From contig NC_134420.1 in the NCBI RefSeq assembly GCF_030867145.1, positions 40,833,237-40,897,236 on the forward strand: a stretch of DNA of 64,000 nucleotides, given 5' to 3'. The notes under the pieces are model-generated. The model was not told the origin of the DNA and searched no databases. It saw only the letters and a program-made list of their open reading frames with translations. The position numbers and the translations under genes were made by a program. The DNA comes from Opisthocomus hoazin. Taxonomy: Eukaryota; Chordata; Aves; Opisthocomiformes; Opisthocomidae. Of the stretch, positions 1-12,172 are shown in pieces. Position 1 is the first letter of the stretch. Each line of letters opens with the position of its first letter.

Positions 1-890
1 ATCTGTCTTACAAATGATCCTATATGTACAGCTATTATTTCAGTCAGACACTGGCAGCTCTGCAACTGTTCATGACCTCGGTGAAAAATAGTGCCTGTCA
101 TGCAGCTTGAGTGCTCCGACGTTTAACAGACCTGTTTTCAGCTTGTCTGAAATGCTGAACAACTGCACATGGGGAAATAGCAGAAAAGAACAGGTAAGAT
201 AAAACCCAAGGGTACTCACAATTCTCTATACGTCAGTTTAAAACCCCTCAGGACGGTCTCCTAGAAATTTTGCTAGAGCTCACTGATAAAATTGCAGATC
301 GTTCTGTACCCACTTGTGAGAAAACACTAACAGCAAGCTCTGCACCACGGCTGTCCTCTTCCCCAGGAGCTGCATCATCACAGGACTCACCTGGCCATTA
401 AACTTTATCACCTCTTCTGACCTGCTCACGTGGTGACCCAGAAGTCTCCAACCCTTCCCTCACCTTAGAATTCAGCTGCTGTTGATCTGCAGCATGAGCA
501 GTGCTCACGTTTCCCGACCGCTGAAGAGCAGTATTGGGATGCTTCCGGCTGAGCTGAACTCTCTCACAAGCCTCAAATGAATGAATGTAGCAATCTATTA
601 TTAAAGCTAAATGCCTTTTATCAGAGTGCCAACAATACCTACAACACTAAGGATCTCACAGCTGCCATAAGTGTTTCCAGATGGGGTGTTTAACAAAACT
701 GGTAGATGTTTTGGAAAGACGGATTCTCATTAAAATCTTAATACTTCCCACAAGTAAACGCACTTCTTGTAGAAATCCTTATTTTCTGATCATGCTAAAC
801 CAAAGAAAGGTTTACTGTATCTCTTCTTTCTGAAATAGGAAAAAACCTCGACTCACTAATCTGGCTGAAAACCAGCATGTTTGCATATGT
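1..890. other. Unassigned AT-rich flank downstream of STXBP6
   Basis: No open frame, splice-bounded segment or recognisable repeat was found on either strand. The stretch ends where the 3' tail of the first CR1 begins. It lies beyond the likely end of the STXBP6 transcript, so it is best treated as intergenic. Confidence 0.5.
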
Positions 891-3180
891 TCACAGAATC
901 ACAGAATCACAGAATAGTAGGGGTTGGAAGGGACCTCTGTGGGTCATCTAGTCCAACCCCCCTGCCTAAGCAGGGTCACCTACAGCAGGCTGCACAGGAC
1001 CTTGTCCATGCGGGTCTTGAATATCTCCAGAGAAGGAGACTCCACAACCTCCCTGGGCAGCCTGTTCCAGTGCTCCGTCACCCTCAGAGGGAAGAAGTTC
1101 TTCCTCATGTTCAGACGGAACTTCCTGTGCTTCATTTTGTGCCCATTGCCCCTTGTCCTGTCTCTGGGCACCACTGAAAAGAGCTTGGCCCCATCCTCCT
1201 GACACCCACCCTTCAGATATTTGTAAGCATTTATAAGGTCCCCTCGCAGCCTCCTCTTCTTCAGGCTGAACAAGCCCAGTTCCCTCAACCTCTCCTCATA
1301 GGGAAGATGCTCCAGTCCCCTCACCATCCTCGTAGCCCTCCGCTGGACTCTCTCCAGTAGCTCTTCATCTTTCTTGAACTGGGGAGCCCAGAACTGGACA
1401 CAGTACTCCAGATGAGGCCTCACGAGGGCAGTGTAGAGGGGAAGGAGAACATCCCTTGTCCTGCTGGCCACACTCTTCTTGATGCACCCCAGGATCCCAT
1501 TGGCTTTCTTGGCAGCCAGGCCACACTGCTGGCTCATGGTTAACCTGTCGTCCACCAGGACGCCCAGGTCCCTCTCAGCAGAGCTGCTCTCCAGCAGGTC
1601 CACCCCAAGCCTGTACTGGTGCATGAGGTTGTTCCTCCCCAGGTGCAGGACCCTGCACTTGCCCTTGTTGAACCTCATCAGGTTCCTCTCTGCCCAGCTT
1701 TCCAGCCTATTCAGGTCACACTGAATGGCAGCACAGCCTTCTGGTGTATCTACCACACCTCCCAGTTTGGTGTCATCAGCAAACTTGCTGAGGGTACATT
1801 CTAACTCTTCATCCAGGTCGTTGATGAAGAAGTTAAACAAGACTGGGCCCAGTACTGACCCCTGAGGGACACCACTTGTCACCAGCCTCCAACTAGACTC
1901 AGCGCCGCTGATGACAACCCTCTGAGTTCTGCCATTCAACCAGTTCTCTATCCACTTCACCGACCACTCATCCAGCCCACACTTCCTCAGCTTCCCTAGG
2001 AGGATATCATGGGAGACTGTGTCGAAAGCCTTGCTGAAGTCAAGGTAGACAACATCCACGGCTCTCCCTTCGTCTACCCAGCTAGTCATGTCATTGTAGA
2101 AAGCTATCAGATTGGTCAGGCATGATTTCCCCTTGGTGAATCCATGCTGACTACTCCTGATAACCTTCTTTTCTTCCACTTGCTTCATGATGGCCTCCAG
2201 GATAAGCTGCTCCATCACCTTTCCCGGGATGGAGGTGAGGCTGACCGGCCTGTAGTTCCCTGGGTCCTCCTTCTTGCCCTTTTTGAAGATTGGAGTGACA
2301 TTGGCTTTTCTCCAGTCCTCGGGCACCTCTCCTGTCCTCCAGGACCTCTCAAAGATGATGGAGAGTGGCTCAGCAATGACATCCGCCAGCTCCCTCAGCA
2401 CTCGTGGGTGCATTCCATCGGGGCCCATGGATTTGTGGACATCCAGATCACTTAAGCAATCCCTCACACAGTCCTCCTCGACCAAGGGAAAGTCGTCCTC
2501 TTTGTAGGCTTCTTCTCTTACCTCCGGGGCCTGGGATTCCTGAGGGCCAGTCTTAGCACTGAAGACTGAAGCAAAGAAGGCATTCAGTAGCTCTGCCTTC
2601 TTCGCATCCTCCGTCACCAGGACACCTGCCTCATTCAGCAGCAGCCCCACGTTGTCCCTAGCCTTCCTTTGGCTGCTGATGTAGTTGAAGAAGCCCTTCT
2701 TGTTGTTTTTGACATCCCTTGCCAGCTTCAATTCCAGGTGAGCCTTGGCCTTCCTCGTCGCATCCCTGCATGCTCTCGCCATGTTTCTGTACTCTTCCCA
2801 AGTGGCCTGCCCCTCTTTCCACATTCCATGGACCTTTCTCTTCTGCCTGATCTCCGCTAGAAGCTCCTTGTTTAACCATGCAGGTCTCCTGCCTCCTTTG
2901 CTAAATTTCTTTCTCAGGGGGATGCATTGCTCCTGTGCATGGAAGAAGTGTTGTTTAAAGAGCGACCAGCACTCATGGACCCCCCTGCCTTCGAGAGCCC
3001 TGGCCCACGGGATTCCTCCCAGTAGCTCCTTGAAGCGGGTAAAGTCAGCCCTCCTGAGGTCCAGGGTTTTGATCCTGCTTATCGCCCTGCTTCCTCCACG
3101 CAGGATCCTGAACTCAACCATTTCATGGTCACTGCAGCCGAGTCTACCTCCAACCTTCACAAGGTTGAAGATTTGCTTTT
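891..3180 (-). mobile_element. CR1 LINE, 5'-truncated, near-intact ORF2
   Basis: On the minus strand this is a chicken-repeat-1 non-LTR retrotransposon. The 3' end at 891 carries three tandem copies of the octamer TCACAGAA (plus-strand reading), the short 3' repeat typical of CR1, followed by the conserved 3' UTR with GGTTGGAAGGGACC. The high-coordinate end falls in the last part of the endonuclease domain, just before an SDHE motif, so the 5' UTR, ORF1 and most of the endonuclease are absent. This is the usual result of incomplete reverse transcription. No target-site duplication was recognised, as expected for CR1. The 5' boundary is judged by where translated similarity fades and may be off by about 40 bases. 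It lies downstream of STXBP6 in the same orientation. Confidence 0.93.
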
Positions 3181-3229
3181 TGACACAATATGAAACCCTA
3201 TCCAAATTTTCTGGTTTATTTTTTATCAC
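980..3229 (-). CDS. CR1 ORF2 fragment: reverse transcriptase, open for 749 codons
   Basis: This encodes the C-terminal three quarters of CR1 ORF2, the protein that nicks target DNA and reverse-transcribes the element's RNA. In the 749-residue frame, SDHE near residue 33 is the end of the endonuclease domain. The reverse transcriptase follows with YRPVSL near 326, YLDFSKAFD near 395 (catalytic Asp), [11 protein letters not shown] near 452 and FADD at 483-486 (catalytic Asp pair), then the usual CR1 C-terminal domain. It stops naturally at 980. The first ~25 residues are probably read-in from flanking DNA rather than CR1. There is no internal stop or frameshift, which is unusual for a CR1 copy and suggests recent insertion. 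The upstream truncation means it cannot be a complete mobile element, and it has no CR1 promoter of its own. Expression as a protein is not implied. Confidence 0.85.
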   Translation of the reverse strand: MIKNKPENLDRVSYCVKKQIFNLVKVGGRLGCSDHEMVEFRILRGGSRAISRIKTLDLRRADFTRFKELLGGIPWARALEGRGVHECWSLFKQHFFHAQEQCIPLRKKFSKGGRRPAWLNKELLAEIRQKRKVHGMWKEGQATWEEYRNMARACRDATRKAKAHLELKLARDVKNNKKGFFNYISSQRKARDNVGLLLNEAGVLVTEDAKKAELLNAFFASVFSAKTGPQESQAPEVREEAYKEDDFPLVEEDCVRDCLSDLDVHKSMGPDGMHPRVLRELADVIAEPLSIIFERSWRTGEVPEDWRKANVTPIFKKGKKEDPGNYRPVSLTSIPGKVMEQLILEAIMKQVEEKKVIRSSQHGFTKGKSCLTNLIAFYNDMTSWVDEGRAVDVVYLDFSKAFDTVSHDILLGKLRKCGLDEWSVKWIENWLNGRTQRVVISGAESSWRLVTSGVPQGSVLGPVLFNFFINDLDEELECTLSKFADDTKLGGVVDTPEGCAAIQCDLNRLESWAERNLMRFNKGKCRVLHLGRNNLMHQYRLGVDLLESSSAERDLGVLVDDRLTMSQQCGLAAKKANGILGCIKKSVASRTRDVLLPLYTALVRPHLEYCVQFWAPQFKKDEELLERVQRRATRMVRGLEHLPYEERLRELGLFSLKKRRLRGDLINAYKYLKGGCQEDGAKLFSVVPRDRTRGNGHKMKHRKFRLNMRKNFFPLRVTEHWNRLPREVVESPSLEIFKTRMDKVLCSLL

Positions 3230-4950
3230 ATTTCCTTTCTGCTCTATTCAGAAGAAAATACTTACGACAGAGGAAAACTCTTTGTCCTCTGATCTTTAGC
3301 AGTAACAGAATTTCAACACAATACAGGCTTGAACTTTACTTCCTCTGCAAAAGTTATTACCACTTTAGCTACCATCAGAGCGCTGTGAAATTGTTTAAAA
3401 CCTCAGTTAGAATATTGTTAGATGCCTACTTTCTACACTTCTAAAGCCATGTGACTTCCCTAGCCAACAAGCTTCCTTTTATACCCTGAATACTTGGCCT
3501 TAAACACTGAAGATCTGCTGTACTACTACGCCTCCATGAAACAGTATCTTGTACACTCAGTTTAGCGCTGCTCATTGTGAAAATAATAAATTACTTCTTG
3601 TCTGTAATCCCTAGTCAACCTCTGCCAATGCTAGCCACCGTCTCATTAATTATCTATTAAAAAATGTAACCATAGTTCACAATTCGGATTGTACGAGGTG
3701 ACACCAGACAAGAAGATAGTAACACCTCAAATAATTAAAGTATAATTGAAACATATATATAGAACACCATACAGTACTCCCAGATGATGTATGAAACAAG
3801 CCGAAATTATGTGCTATGAAGTGGATACTGAGGTTTCAGAATCATGGGAAAAACTAGTGTTAATATAAGTTCATGTCATTACCCCACTGGTAGGTGACCA
3901 CTTCCATGACAGACTAATATTGAAAAAAAGTAAAGCAATTTTTAATCTGAGACATTGCAAGCCTTAGCAAGTACTGCATAGGTCTACTGATCTACTCACT
4001 ACTTGAAGTAGTGCATATCTTCATTGACTGTGACTTGCAGCTGAAGGTGACGGGCACCTTCGTCTGATTTTCTCAGCAAATATCATGCCTTCAGGAGCGT
4101 GGGAGCAACAACGTTCTCCAACACACTCAACATACTAGCTTGTCTTTTACCCAGAAATCCTAGTGTGTTCAATTAGTAAACGTTCATGCTTAAGTCTCTT
4201 TCATGACTCAAACAACACCCCCTATCATTTTTATCATCAATTATCCACAACAGCAGATTAGGCCGGATTTATGAAAATCATAAGCTCAAGCAAAAAATGC
4301 CAACATGGTGAAATTGGTCTAAAAAGCTGCTCAGAAAATGAACCAAATATTTTTCATATTCTTACAGGATAAATATACAATAACGATGGAAAAGAACTGC
4401 CATATTCTTATGTGTAAACTACAACAAAATGCTGTTCTGATCAAGTTTGTTTCTGATCCACCAGAGATCCATTTCTTTCACTAGAAGTTTCACAGAGTCT
4501 GGGCATTGGGTATGTATGGCATTCAACATCAGATGGATGACATGCACTCTATCAAAAAAAAAAAAAAAAAAAGAGATGGCAGCAAAGTCAGTTCACATTT
4601 GATATGATCCTTCTGCAAGTAGCCCTCATTCGAATATATCGGATTGCTTCTCTGTCTGTGGAAGAATTCCACCGTTAGTCTTATTCCTGTCGGGAAAATT
4701 GCTGTTGCTTTGATAAAAAACTATCAATAAAATTAGATGGCCAAAGAAAACAATAACAATTTGAGAATAAGCATTTTATAACAAATTAAAAGCGAATTAG
4801 CACCAAAGTTCTTTTTAATGTATAGAGCCTCTACATAGGATGCTAACTTAAACGTGTTAACCACCATCTGGAATCTGCTTGGATATGAAATCCTTCAACC
4901 TAGCTCCCACTACTACTTCTTTAAGTATAGTACTCTTTCTAAAGTTTTCC
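3181..4950. other. Unassigned AT-rich stretch between CR1 and probable STXBP6 3' end
   Basis: No gene or interspersed repeat is recognisable. A run of 19 A lies at 4554-4572. A minus-strand AATAAA (plus TTTATT) at 3215-3220 could extend the STXBP6 transcript this far, but nothing else supports that. Ordinary intergenic or distal UTR sequence is the simplest reading. Confidence 0.4.
4554..4572 (+). repeat. Poly(A) homopolymer, 19 bases
   Basis: Nineteen consecutive A on the plus strand. No retroposed sequence is recognisable immediately upstream, so it is listed as a simple repeat and not as the tail of a processed copy. On the STXBP6-sense strand it reads as poly(T). Confidence 0.95.
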
Positions 4951-7900
4951 TCATTACAGCAGAAACTAATTTTTATTCAGTTTTGTTAGAGTGAATATAA
5001 ATCTGTAATCTACAAATCATTTATATTTTCATTGGACAATTCAAACAATCCAAAGACAGTTTTCTTTTGATCACAGTTAAAGTGTTTAATGACAAAATCT
5101 GGATTTCCAGTAATGACTCAAGAGAGCAGGTCCCACTTTTTTTTCCCCAGATTGGCACAAAATAATTTTTACATCTTTGAGAACTTTCAAGGAATTGGTT
5201 ACAATAGATATCAGCAAAGTATTACAATTCCGGCATATCATAGCAAAACCTACCTATCTTTAAGATCACTTATTAGAAAGCACATTTTTGTTAATATTTC
5301 ACATAATGCAGAACTTTTGCTAGACACAAAAGTAGCCTTTTAAGACAGTTTACAGTACAGTAGTCAAGTCTAACCATACATTACTTTTATTCTTTGCAGA
5401 ACTTTGAAAAGATAAAGAAACTATTGATGTTGTTACAATTTACAAATACATTCTTCCATATGAAATATTAACCTGAATTATAGTATGTGTTATGTACATG
5501 ACTATCTAATAGTACTAGGTTGCACACACTACAAGCTAAGTTCCAGAAGGAAATTGCAATGCTATAAGATTTACCTTTGGATATAAATTTCTATACCTCT
5601 GATTTTTTTCCTAAAAACTACCAAATCTTGTAGTTTAGTGAACAGCAAGAACAAAGTAAACACACAGACAAACCGCTTTTCCTTCATTCAGTAACACTAG
5701 GTTACTTAGAATTCCCATAGTAAATGGCTTTTGATGGCTGGATAAAAAGTCCTGAGTTATGACACATAACACAATACACTTAACTGAAGGACATTAAAAA
5801 AAATACTGAAAAACTGTCAGTGAGACTAAAGTAATGTTTCAGAACAGCTCAACTCACAAAAGGTCTGGAACTTAGCAGTGCAACTCTGACCTTGTCCTGT
5901 CCAGCTGATATTCATATAAACACCTGAAAACCTATGCCTTTTTAGCTGCATTTAGACAACTATTTCTTTTCAGGTTTATCTGTTCTGGGGTTTAGACATT
6001 TCTTCTGAATTATTGACAAGTTTAGAAGACCAGCTAGATGGCAGCAGTTCAAAACCTAATCCTTCTTTCTCTCAAGAGAAAGACTTGTGAGGTTAGCAGC
6101 AGAATATAGTTTAAAAAGTAAGAGCAGAAAAGATGACAACAGAAGATAGCTATGTGGTAAAAAATGTACTCCCTGATTTTGAATGCAGCTATGTTTTAAA
6201 AAAACAGCCCAACATTTTGTCTCTAGCAGGTTTAATTTCTAATGAGGGACTGTGTTCCTGGTTAATTTGCAGAAATACCCACAGCCATTACAACAGTGCT
6301 CAGAAAGCTACTGACATTTCAAGGGCAAGTGTTAATTGTATGTAGCTAAAGGGAGTGTTCAGAACTTGTGTGGTTAATGAGCCTGTTCTGACTTGTAGCA
6401 GATGTGGCCAAATTCCTTTTCAGTTGACAGTGCTGGAAGCAGTAACTGTTAGAGCTGATGCTAAATAGATCTAAATGATTGTACGGAAGTAAACAGATGA
6501 CAAATTTACCCCTTCTCTCACTCAATTCCCAGTGTAAAAACTAAATAAAAAGCTTCATACAAAACAGTTTAAATTACATAAAAAAGCCAGAGTTTGAATG
6601 CAGTCGGTTAACTCGACAGCGTCCTTAGTTCAAATGTGAATGTTTTCCTAAAGCCAAGCATCTTTTTACAAAATGGGTATTTCCAACAGATTTTCAGTTA
6701 CTTCAGCTTGCAGTAACTGAAATATTCTCAGTTACTACAGCAGCTTTTATCTTTCTTACAAGCACTGCTCTGAGGACTTTAGACTGTTTAAAGCGTCATT
6801 AATACAAAAAAATCTTATTCTACATTGAAAATGAAAACTACAGTACATTCACATAACACCAACTTTTTGACTCTCTGGTAAGATGAGGACAGAAGTGAAG
6901 AGCAGGCATCTTCAGAAGACGCAGGCTGAAACTTCTGCTAGGATTTCTGTTTCTAGCTCACCGGTTTAAAAAAAAAAGTGTCCCTTTTTTTTTTTCCTTC
7001 ATTCTAGAAGCATAGTAGAATGTCTTAAAAAGTGTTAAGAAAACAGCTGTGAAGGAAAAGAGTAACCTGCTTATTTTTCTAAGAGAATGCAGTGCATACA
7101 GTGAATAAAGAATGCAGTAGGGAGTCACCCTTCCAGCGAGAATACATATTGAAAACCGAGATGCAAACTAGAAGTTATGATTCTAATGTACCAAGACATG
7201 CTTTTTCAAAGCCTCTACTTCAAAAATCAGAAAACTAGCTAATACAAAATCATTCTAATCAGACAATTTTTTGAAGTGTTCCCCAAAATTCTTACTATAG
7301 GACTTATGAAAAAAAGATGACTTGAAAAGCGGTGCATTCTGATTTTCCCAAGCCTTTGCATTCTCATTTACATAGACCTCTAGCCACAGAATCACAGGTA
7401 AAAAGAAAATGAAATGTTATTTTATATCAGATTACTATATTCTAGATTGTGTTTGAGGCAGAGCTATGACTGTACAGATGTAAAAATTATTTTTTTCCTA
7501 AAGCATACATTCCATAGGTTTCATTATACTATTCAAATAACCAATCCGGAAGGGAAAATCGAAATATTCAAAATGCAGCAGTGGTAACAGATTCCCCTAT
7601 GAAATTCAGATATGCACTTCTGTATGCTGGTGATGGCACATGCAAGACTTCCTACACTGGGCAGAAGAAACAAGTTTTCTGTTTCCCAGGACAAAGCAGC
7701 CTACTCTCCACTATGGTTACAACCCCAGGTGTTTAATTTCAACATTCACATTCTGCTCATGCTACATAAAATGAAGAAAAGTATACTCTTTCTTTGGATT
7801 TTATTTCTACACATGTCCATAACCAGTTAGATATTTTTCTGTACAACTGTGGAAGAATATTACTATTTCAATCCTGATCAGCTTGTCATTTGGTTCAGTT

Positions 7901-8159
7901 CCCGTGTTTGTTTTCACTCCTGTAACAACCGAAATACAGGTAGAAAGTACTGCAGGACTGTGTAGCAATACTACAAAAGAGAAACAAAAGTAAGTCAAAA
8001 AAGGTAGAAATGCAACACTTATTCCTGCACAGAAACTGAAAAAATGCATCTCCACTGAACCGGAAGAAAAAAGCACACAGAAGTCTGGATCTCCTGTAAG
8101 AACTGCTGAACGTAGCCTCTTCAGTTTCTCTCGGGAAGATTTCAGCTTCAGGCAGTATC
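4950..8159 (-). other. STXBP6: Probable STXBP6 3' untranslated region (end uncertain)
   Basis: It follows the STXBP6 stop codon directly on the minus strand without a visible splice donor that would have to be used. The sequence is AT-rich and free of recognised transposons, as expected of a long conserved 3' UTR. Minus-strand AATAAA hexamers lie at 7800-7805, 5386-5391 and 4972-4977. The one at 5386-5391 is followed downstream by TG-rich sequence (minus strand), which fits a cleavage site and would give a UTR of about 2.8 kb. Which signal is used cannot be read from the DNA, so the lower boundary is a guess. Short open frames inside it look like chance. Confidence 0.4.
5386..5391 (-). terminator. 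Candidate poly(A) signal AATAAA for STXBP6
   Basis: Plus-strand TTTATT, i.e. AATAAA in the sense of STXBP6, about 2.77 kb after the stop codon. TG-containing sequence lies within 20-40 bases downstream on the minus strand. Competing hexamers at 7800-7805 and 4972-4977 cannot be excluded. RNA 3'-end reads would decide. Confidence 0.3.
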
Positions 8160-8183
8160 TCAGCATTTGTGCTTCATGGCAAG
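8160..8183 (-). CDS. STXBP6: STXBP6 (amisyn) last coding exon segment, LAMKHKC-stop
   Basis: This minus-strand segment encodes only seven residues, LAMKHKC, and a TGA stop. That is the C-terminus of amisyn, the brain-enriched syntaxin-binding protein 6. It begins directly after a good splice acceptor (pyrimidine-rich tract and CAG at 8184-8186). The preceding exon ends after a complete codon (phase 0), so the join is exactly in frame: ...ETAHK-LAMKHKC. These residues finish the R-SNARE-like helix. Amisyn, unlike VAMP proteins, has no transmembrane anchor, and the chain stops here with a terminal cysteine. The segment is too short for normal ORF calling and was found by looking for the expected ending. 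The exon continues into the 3' UTR towards lower coordinates. Confidence 0.93.
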   Translation of the reverse strand, partial: LAMKHKC

Positions 8184-11100
8184 CTGAAAAACAAAGGGAA
8201 AAATGAACCGAAGAGAGATCACACGTAATGACAGCTATATCAAGCTAATGTGGCTAGTCAGGATGAGAAAATCTTGTTAAATGAATTCTCCAAAAGGTGC
8301 CTGAAATCCACAACTTCTTTGCACACAGATATGTAGAGTTGTTCCCTTTGCTGTGATAGATATGCAAAGCCTCCCTTTGCTATGCTCAGGCAGCAGGATT
8401 TATCTGCTTTCATAGCTGTATTTCCCAATGTTCCAGTATTGTGCTATCTGTGAGGAGGGCTAGAGCAAGATGCTAGGAACAAAGACATGCTTAAAAGAAC
8501 GGTCATTTAGACCTAATGATTTGGATTGTTAAATACAACCAGAAATTCTAGACAAGTAATTTAAAACACCTGTTCAGCAGCTCTGCCACTACATAAAGAT
8601 GGAAAATTAAGGATTAATTGACTTTCTACCTATGTGATTACTGAAGTAATTAAAAAATGGACTTAAAGCTGAGAATGAGAGGGAGAAGAAAGAGCTAAAG
8701 TGAGTTAAAGCCTGTACAAAAAGCACAGACAAACTGACTTCGGCAAACCAAACTGAGAACTTAGTTTTAGGCTCTGTATCATAAAAAATTGGTATCTGTA
8801 GATAATAGCATGGTATACAAAACTGAGATGAGTGAATCCTCTAGGAAGTTACCTAGAAACCAGAATTGTTAGGGGCAGTTAAAACTCCCTCATTTGCTAC
8901 CAGTGAAATGCTGACTAATAAATGACTCAAATTTAATTGACGTAAGCCTTTAATATTTAAGGACCTGGTTATAAATATGCCATTTTAAAAAAACATTATT
9001 TGTTGAGATATACCAGAAAGGCATTTCAGCACAGAAGAAGTCCAACCCACACTTATCTTTCCCCCTCAAACAACAAGAATATTTTTCAGAAATACATGTC
9101 TTTAGCAGGTAACTCTGACAGCAAGTCTTTATTACACAGAATCCGTAATTCTGAGCTCTTGTGCAGTCACCAAGGGGAAGGAATTTTTAGAGGCAAACAA
9201 AGAAAGTGAAGCAGGTGTCATAAGGAGGATTTGATAGATACCCTGAGCTAAGTTCCAGCCTTTACACAACCAAATATAGATATATGCTTTCATTCAACAA
9301 ACTGACAGCCAAAACAGAAGCACTCTGGGAGTGCCATTGTTTCTGGTGCAAACTAAGTAGTAGTTTGTTTGTTTTTTTTTTTTTACAGGTGACTAAGGTG
9401 TTTTTTAAAGATGCTAGAAAAAGTACTCCTATGCCATGCATCTTCCACTGTCTCCATTATATCTCAAAATAACCTGACATATAGCTGAAGTAATGCCCAG
9501 ACATACAAATTAAGCTGTAAGAAAAATCTATATCCAGTCATTATACTATAGTGGTGAAATAAATTATGGGCTGACAATAATTCAAAGTACTTTTACTGTT
9601 TACTGAAGGCAACTGTAAAGCAACCAAAATGGGACCCCTGCTTTGCTGCGCAAAGTGTTCACAAACACTAGTTGGTGAAAATTGGTGCCTTTCTCTTCGC
9701 TGTCACTGTTTTGCCAGAAAGTTACAATTTTGTTATTTAAGCAACACTCAGCTGGACCTCGCTTTTCTGGTTTCACTGGAGTAGTATGTTCTCTTTTACG
9801 TACAAACACCATCTAAGGTCTGAGTAGCAGCTGCCCCTCAAAGACTTCACCAGCAGAACATTAACAAGAAACTATACCGTACTTATTCCTAAATGTTTCA
9901 CCAAAACCCCAACGAAAAGGCTCTTGCCCAGCAAAGCACACCACCATAAAATATCAGTCTCTCTAACCTAATACATTCTGGGGTGGCCGCCCTGTGCATT
10001 TTTGTGAAGTAAGAGTAGAAGAACTGCAGGACTAATGAAACTCTAAGATACAATTCAAGATTTGGGGCACCAATACAGAAAAATTTGCAAGAAAAAAAAA
10101 ATGTTATAAAACCCACTTTACTAAGTTATCCTTATGATCAGTAAGATGACAAGTATTCATTTGCAGTCCTCTGTATTTTGTTTTTTTCAAACACAAAGGT
10201 GTTATTTTCTTGTTAAAAAGACAAAACCCAAGTATTTATTACAAACCCTTAACTATCACCCTCTGAAAGACTGTCACACTCCTGTTTCAGACAGCTGGTA
10301 ATTGGAACAGCTTCAACAGGCACATGGCCTCACACTCCCCTGAGGAAGACTGGTAATCTGTAGAATGACTAGCAGGAAGGATTCACAAATCTCAGCCCAG
10401 CACACAGTCCAAACGGAGATTATCCTTTTCTACTCTGTATCACTTAAACGTTTCCTGCAGAAACTGTTCTCGCTTACTGCCACAGAAAAATGTAAACTGG
10501 AATGACTATGTACAAAACACTGACTGAGAATTTTCCCCTATTTCTATTTGATAAAAAGGTAAAATACTTCTATCGCATATGTTTTTAGCTTCTCCACCAT
10601 TCCTGCTATGTTCCTCTCCAATTTTTAAAAATTATTACATCAGGATTCTGTAAACTTTTATTTCTAAATATGGTACAGCACAGGCTATCAAGGATGGTAT
10701 TTTTATTACAATGCTGCGTACTTTAATCCTGTGATTATTAAAATAAGATTTTCCAAGTAGAACCTGTTCAAAAGATTTGTTTCTGTTCACAGCATATCTT
10801 CATCTGTGGAACTCCTGTTCTGGACACATGGAAGATAAAAGGGCAACACACGCTAATGAAACCTATTCAAATCTTAATCAAGATACAAAGTGGCCCAACT
10901 ATCAGAGGCTTTTTTGTTTTTTTGAACTCACTACTAAGCAGTGCCCTGTGTTTTACTCTAAAGCAGCAAACTTGCTGCCCCCTATCCCAGAAGCAGTGGT
11001 AGGCTGCCGTGTAAGGTTGGTTTTAGGAGCTGTCATAGTCATAATCACTGGGGGGGAGGGGGAAGGTGGGGGTAGGGGAGAAAGTGGTGGTGTTAGATGG

Positions 11101-12014
11101 AAGAGTCCAAGAGCAGACTCATACCATACTCAGGTGACTAACCTGAACCACGATAATCTAAACTGACCACAAAATAGAGTATTATCCTGGTAATACTAAA
11201 ATAAGTTGCTTTGTGACATTTTCAAGACTACATAATACAGAAGCTTGTATAGAACTGCAAGATATCAAACCAGGATTTCTACTGCCGATGCAACAGTCGG
11301 GCATCGTTTGGCATAAGCATGATAAAGCCTAATGCACATGCTAAGTGGCAAAATTATCAAACTTGCACGCTAAAATGGTTGTGTACGTATAGAAAATATT
11401 TAACCTTTATTTTTTTCTGAAAAATCATTCTGTCTGCTGTGGCTGTGTCATGCAGCCACCAAATCAAATGCTGTGGATGCTCAGAATTTCTGTCACAGAG
11501 ATGGAAGCTCAGCACCATTATGCACATGCAGAAGCAACAGGCAAAGTACTATCAATACCTTCCACCAAGAATAGGGAACGTCCATACATGCCTGAGACGG
11601 AACAGTTCCTCAAAATCCGCATAAATAACATTTCCAGACACAAAAAGATACCTCTTCAGAAACAGTCACTGACCTATGACTGCTTATCACAGGGGATTAA
11701 CAGCAATTTCACTATACTGCTGCACAAAGTACGAGAAATGGTTCCAAACAGTAGTGGGAAGACTGATTTGAAATATACTTCAGGAAGGTGATGATAGGTA
11801 GTTTCTATTCCAGTGACAATGCTGCAAACCTCAGATCTATACACAGAAGAAGTTATACACAAGAAAACTGCTAAGTGAGGAACAGTACCAATGAAAACAG
11901 CAAGCTGTTTGTAAACAGTGACTGTCTGCAATTCTTTTCTAGAGCTTCCTCCCCTTGCTATAAAGGAATGTGTGACACTGACCTACTGAGAGTCTTGTTC
12001 CACCAAAATCTTAC
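8184..12014 (-). other. STXBP6: STXBP6 last intron
   Basis: This is bounded by a GT donor at 12013-12014 and an AG acceptor at 8184-8185, read on the minus strand. No transposon is recognised. It contains a G-rich tract at 11050-11078 and a run of 13 T at 9372-9384. Open frames here (for example plus-strand 10777-11166) show no family resemblance and are treated as chance. Confidence 0.85.
11050..11078 (+). repeat. G-rich tract with quadruplex-forming pattern
   Basis: Plus-strand runs of G7, G5, G2, G5 and G4 are separated by one or two bases, giving four runs of at least four G within 29 bases. This satisfies the simple G-quadruplex pattern. It lies in the last STXBP6 intron on the strand opposite to the transcript, so the RNA would be C-rich here and any quadruplex would form in the non-transcript-like DNA strand. 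Confidence 0.8.
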
Positions 12015-12172
12015 CTTGTGTGCAGTTTCCGCAAACTGCTGAGCACTGTTTTTCAGCTCCTCTGTCTTTTCTTCTGCTCGACCTAGCCTTTCGCCACGCT
12101 CATTCAAAGCCTGACTCGCCTTCTGTACTGCACTTGTCACACTGTCTGCTGCTGAATGGAGTATGCTGTTTC
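12015..12172 (-). CDS. STXBP6: STXBP6 (amisyn) exon encoding the R-SNARE-like coiled coil
   Basis: The minus-strand exon has 158 bases. The first two bases complete a glycine codon begun in the previous exon, and 52 codons follow, ending phase 0 at AAG before GTAAG. The peptide runs from NSILHSAADSV through NERGERLGRAEEKTEELK to FAETAHK, which I recognise as the amisyn C-terminal SNARE motif. Assuming 210 residues in total, it covers about 152-203. The arginine of NERGERL (about R176) aligns with the zero-layer Arg of VAMP-type R-SNAREs. Known role of the family: amisyn binds syntaxin and SNAP-25 through this helix in place of VAMP and dampens exocytosis, acting from the cytosol and at the plasma membrane. 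Splice sites are CAG at 12173-12175 and GT at 12013-12014. The frame is fully intact. Confidence 0.97.

Noticed and set aside
881..1205. Several plus- and minus-strand frames inside the first CR1
   Set aside because: These are shadow frames of the CR1 ORF2 and its 3' UTR.
7386..7396. ACAGAATCACAGG resembling a CR1 3' octamer tail
   Set aside because: Only one and a half units and no CR1 3' UTR adjoining it.
7807..8166. 119-residue minus-strand frame starting over the STXBP6 stop codon
   Set aside because: It overlaps the stop in another frame and lies in the 3' UTR; no recognisable domain or good start context.
10777..11166. 129-residue open frame on the plus strand ending in a Gly-rich stretch
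   Set aside because: The Gly-rich part is only the translated G-rich tract; no other support, and it lies inside an intron of STXBP6 on the opposite strand.
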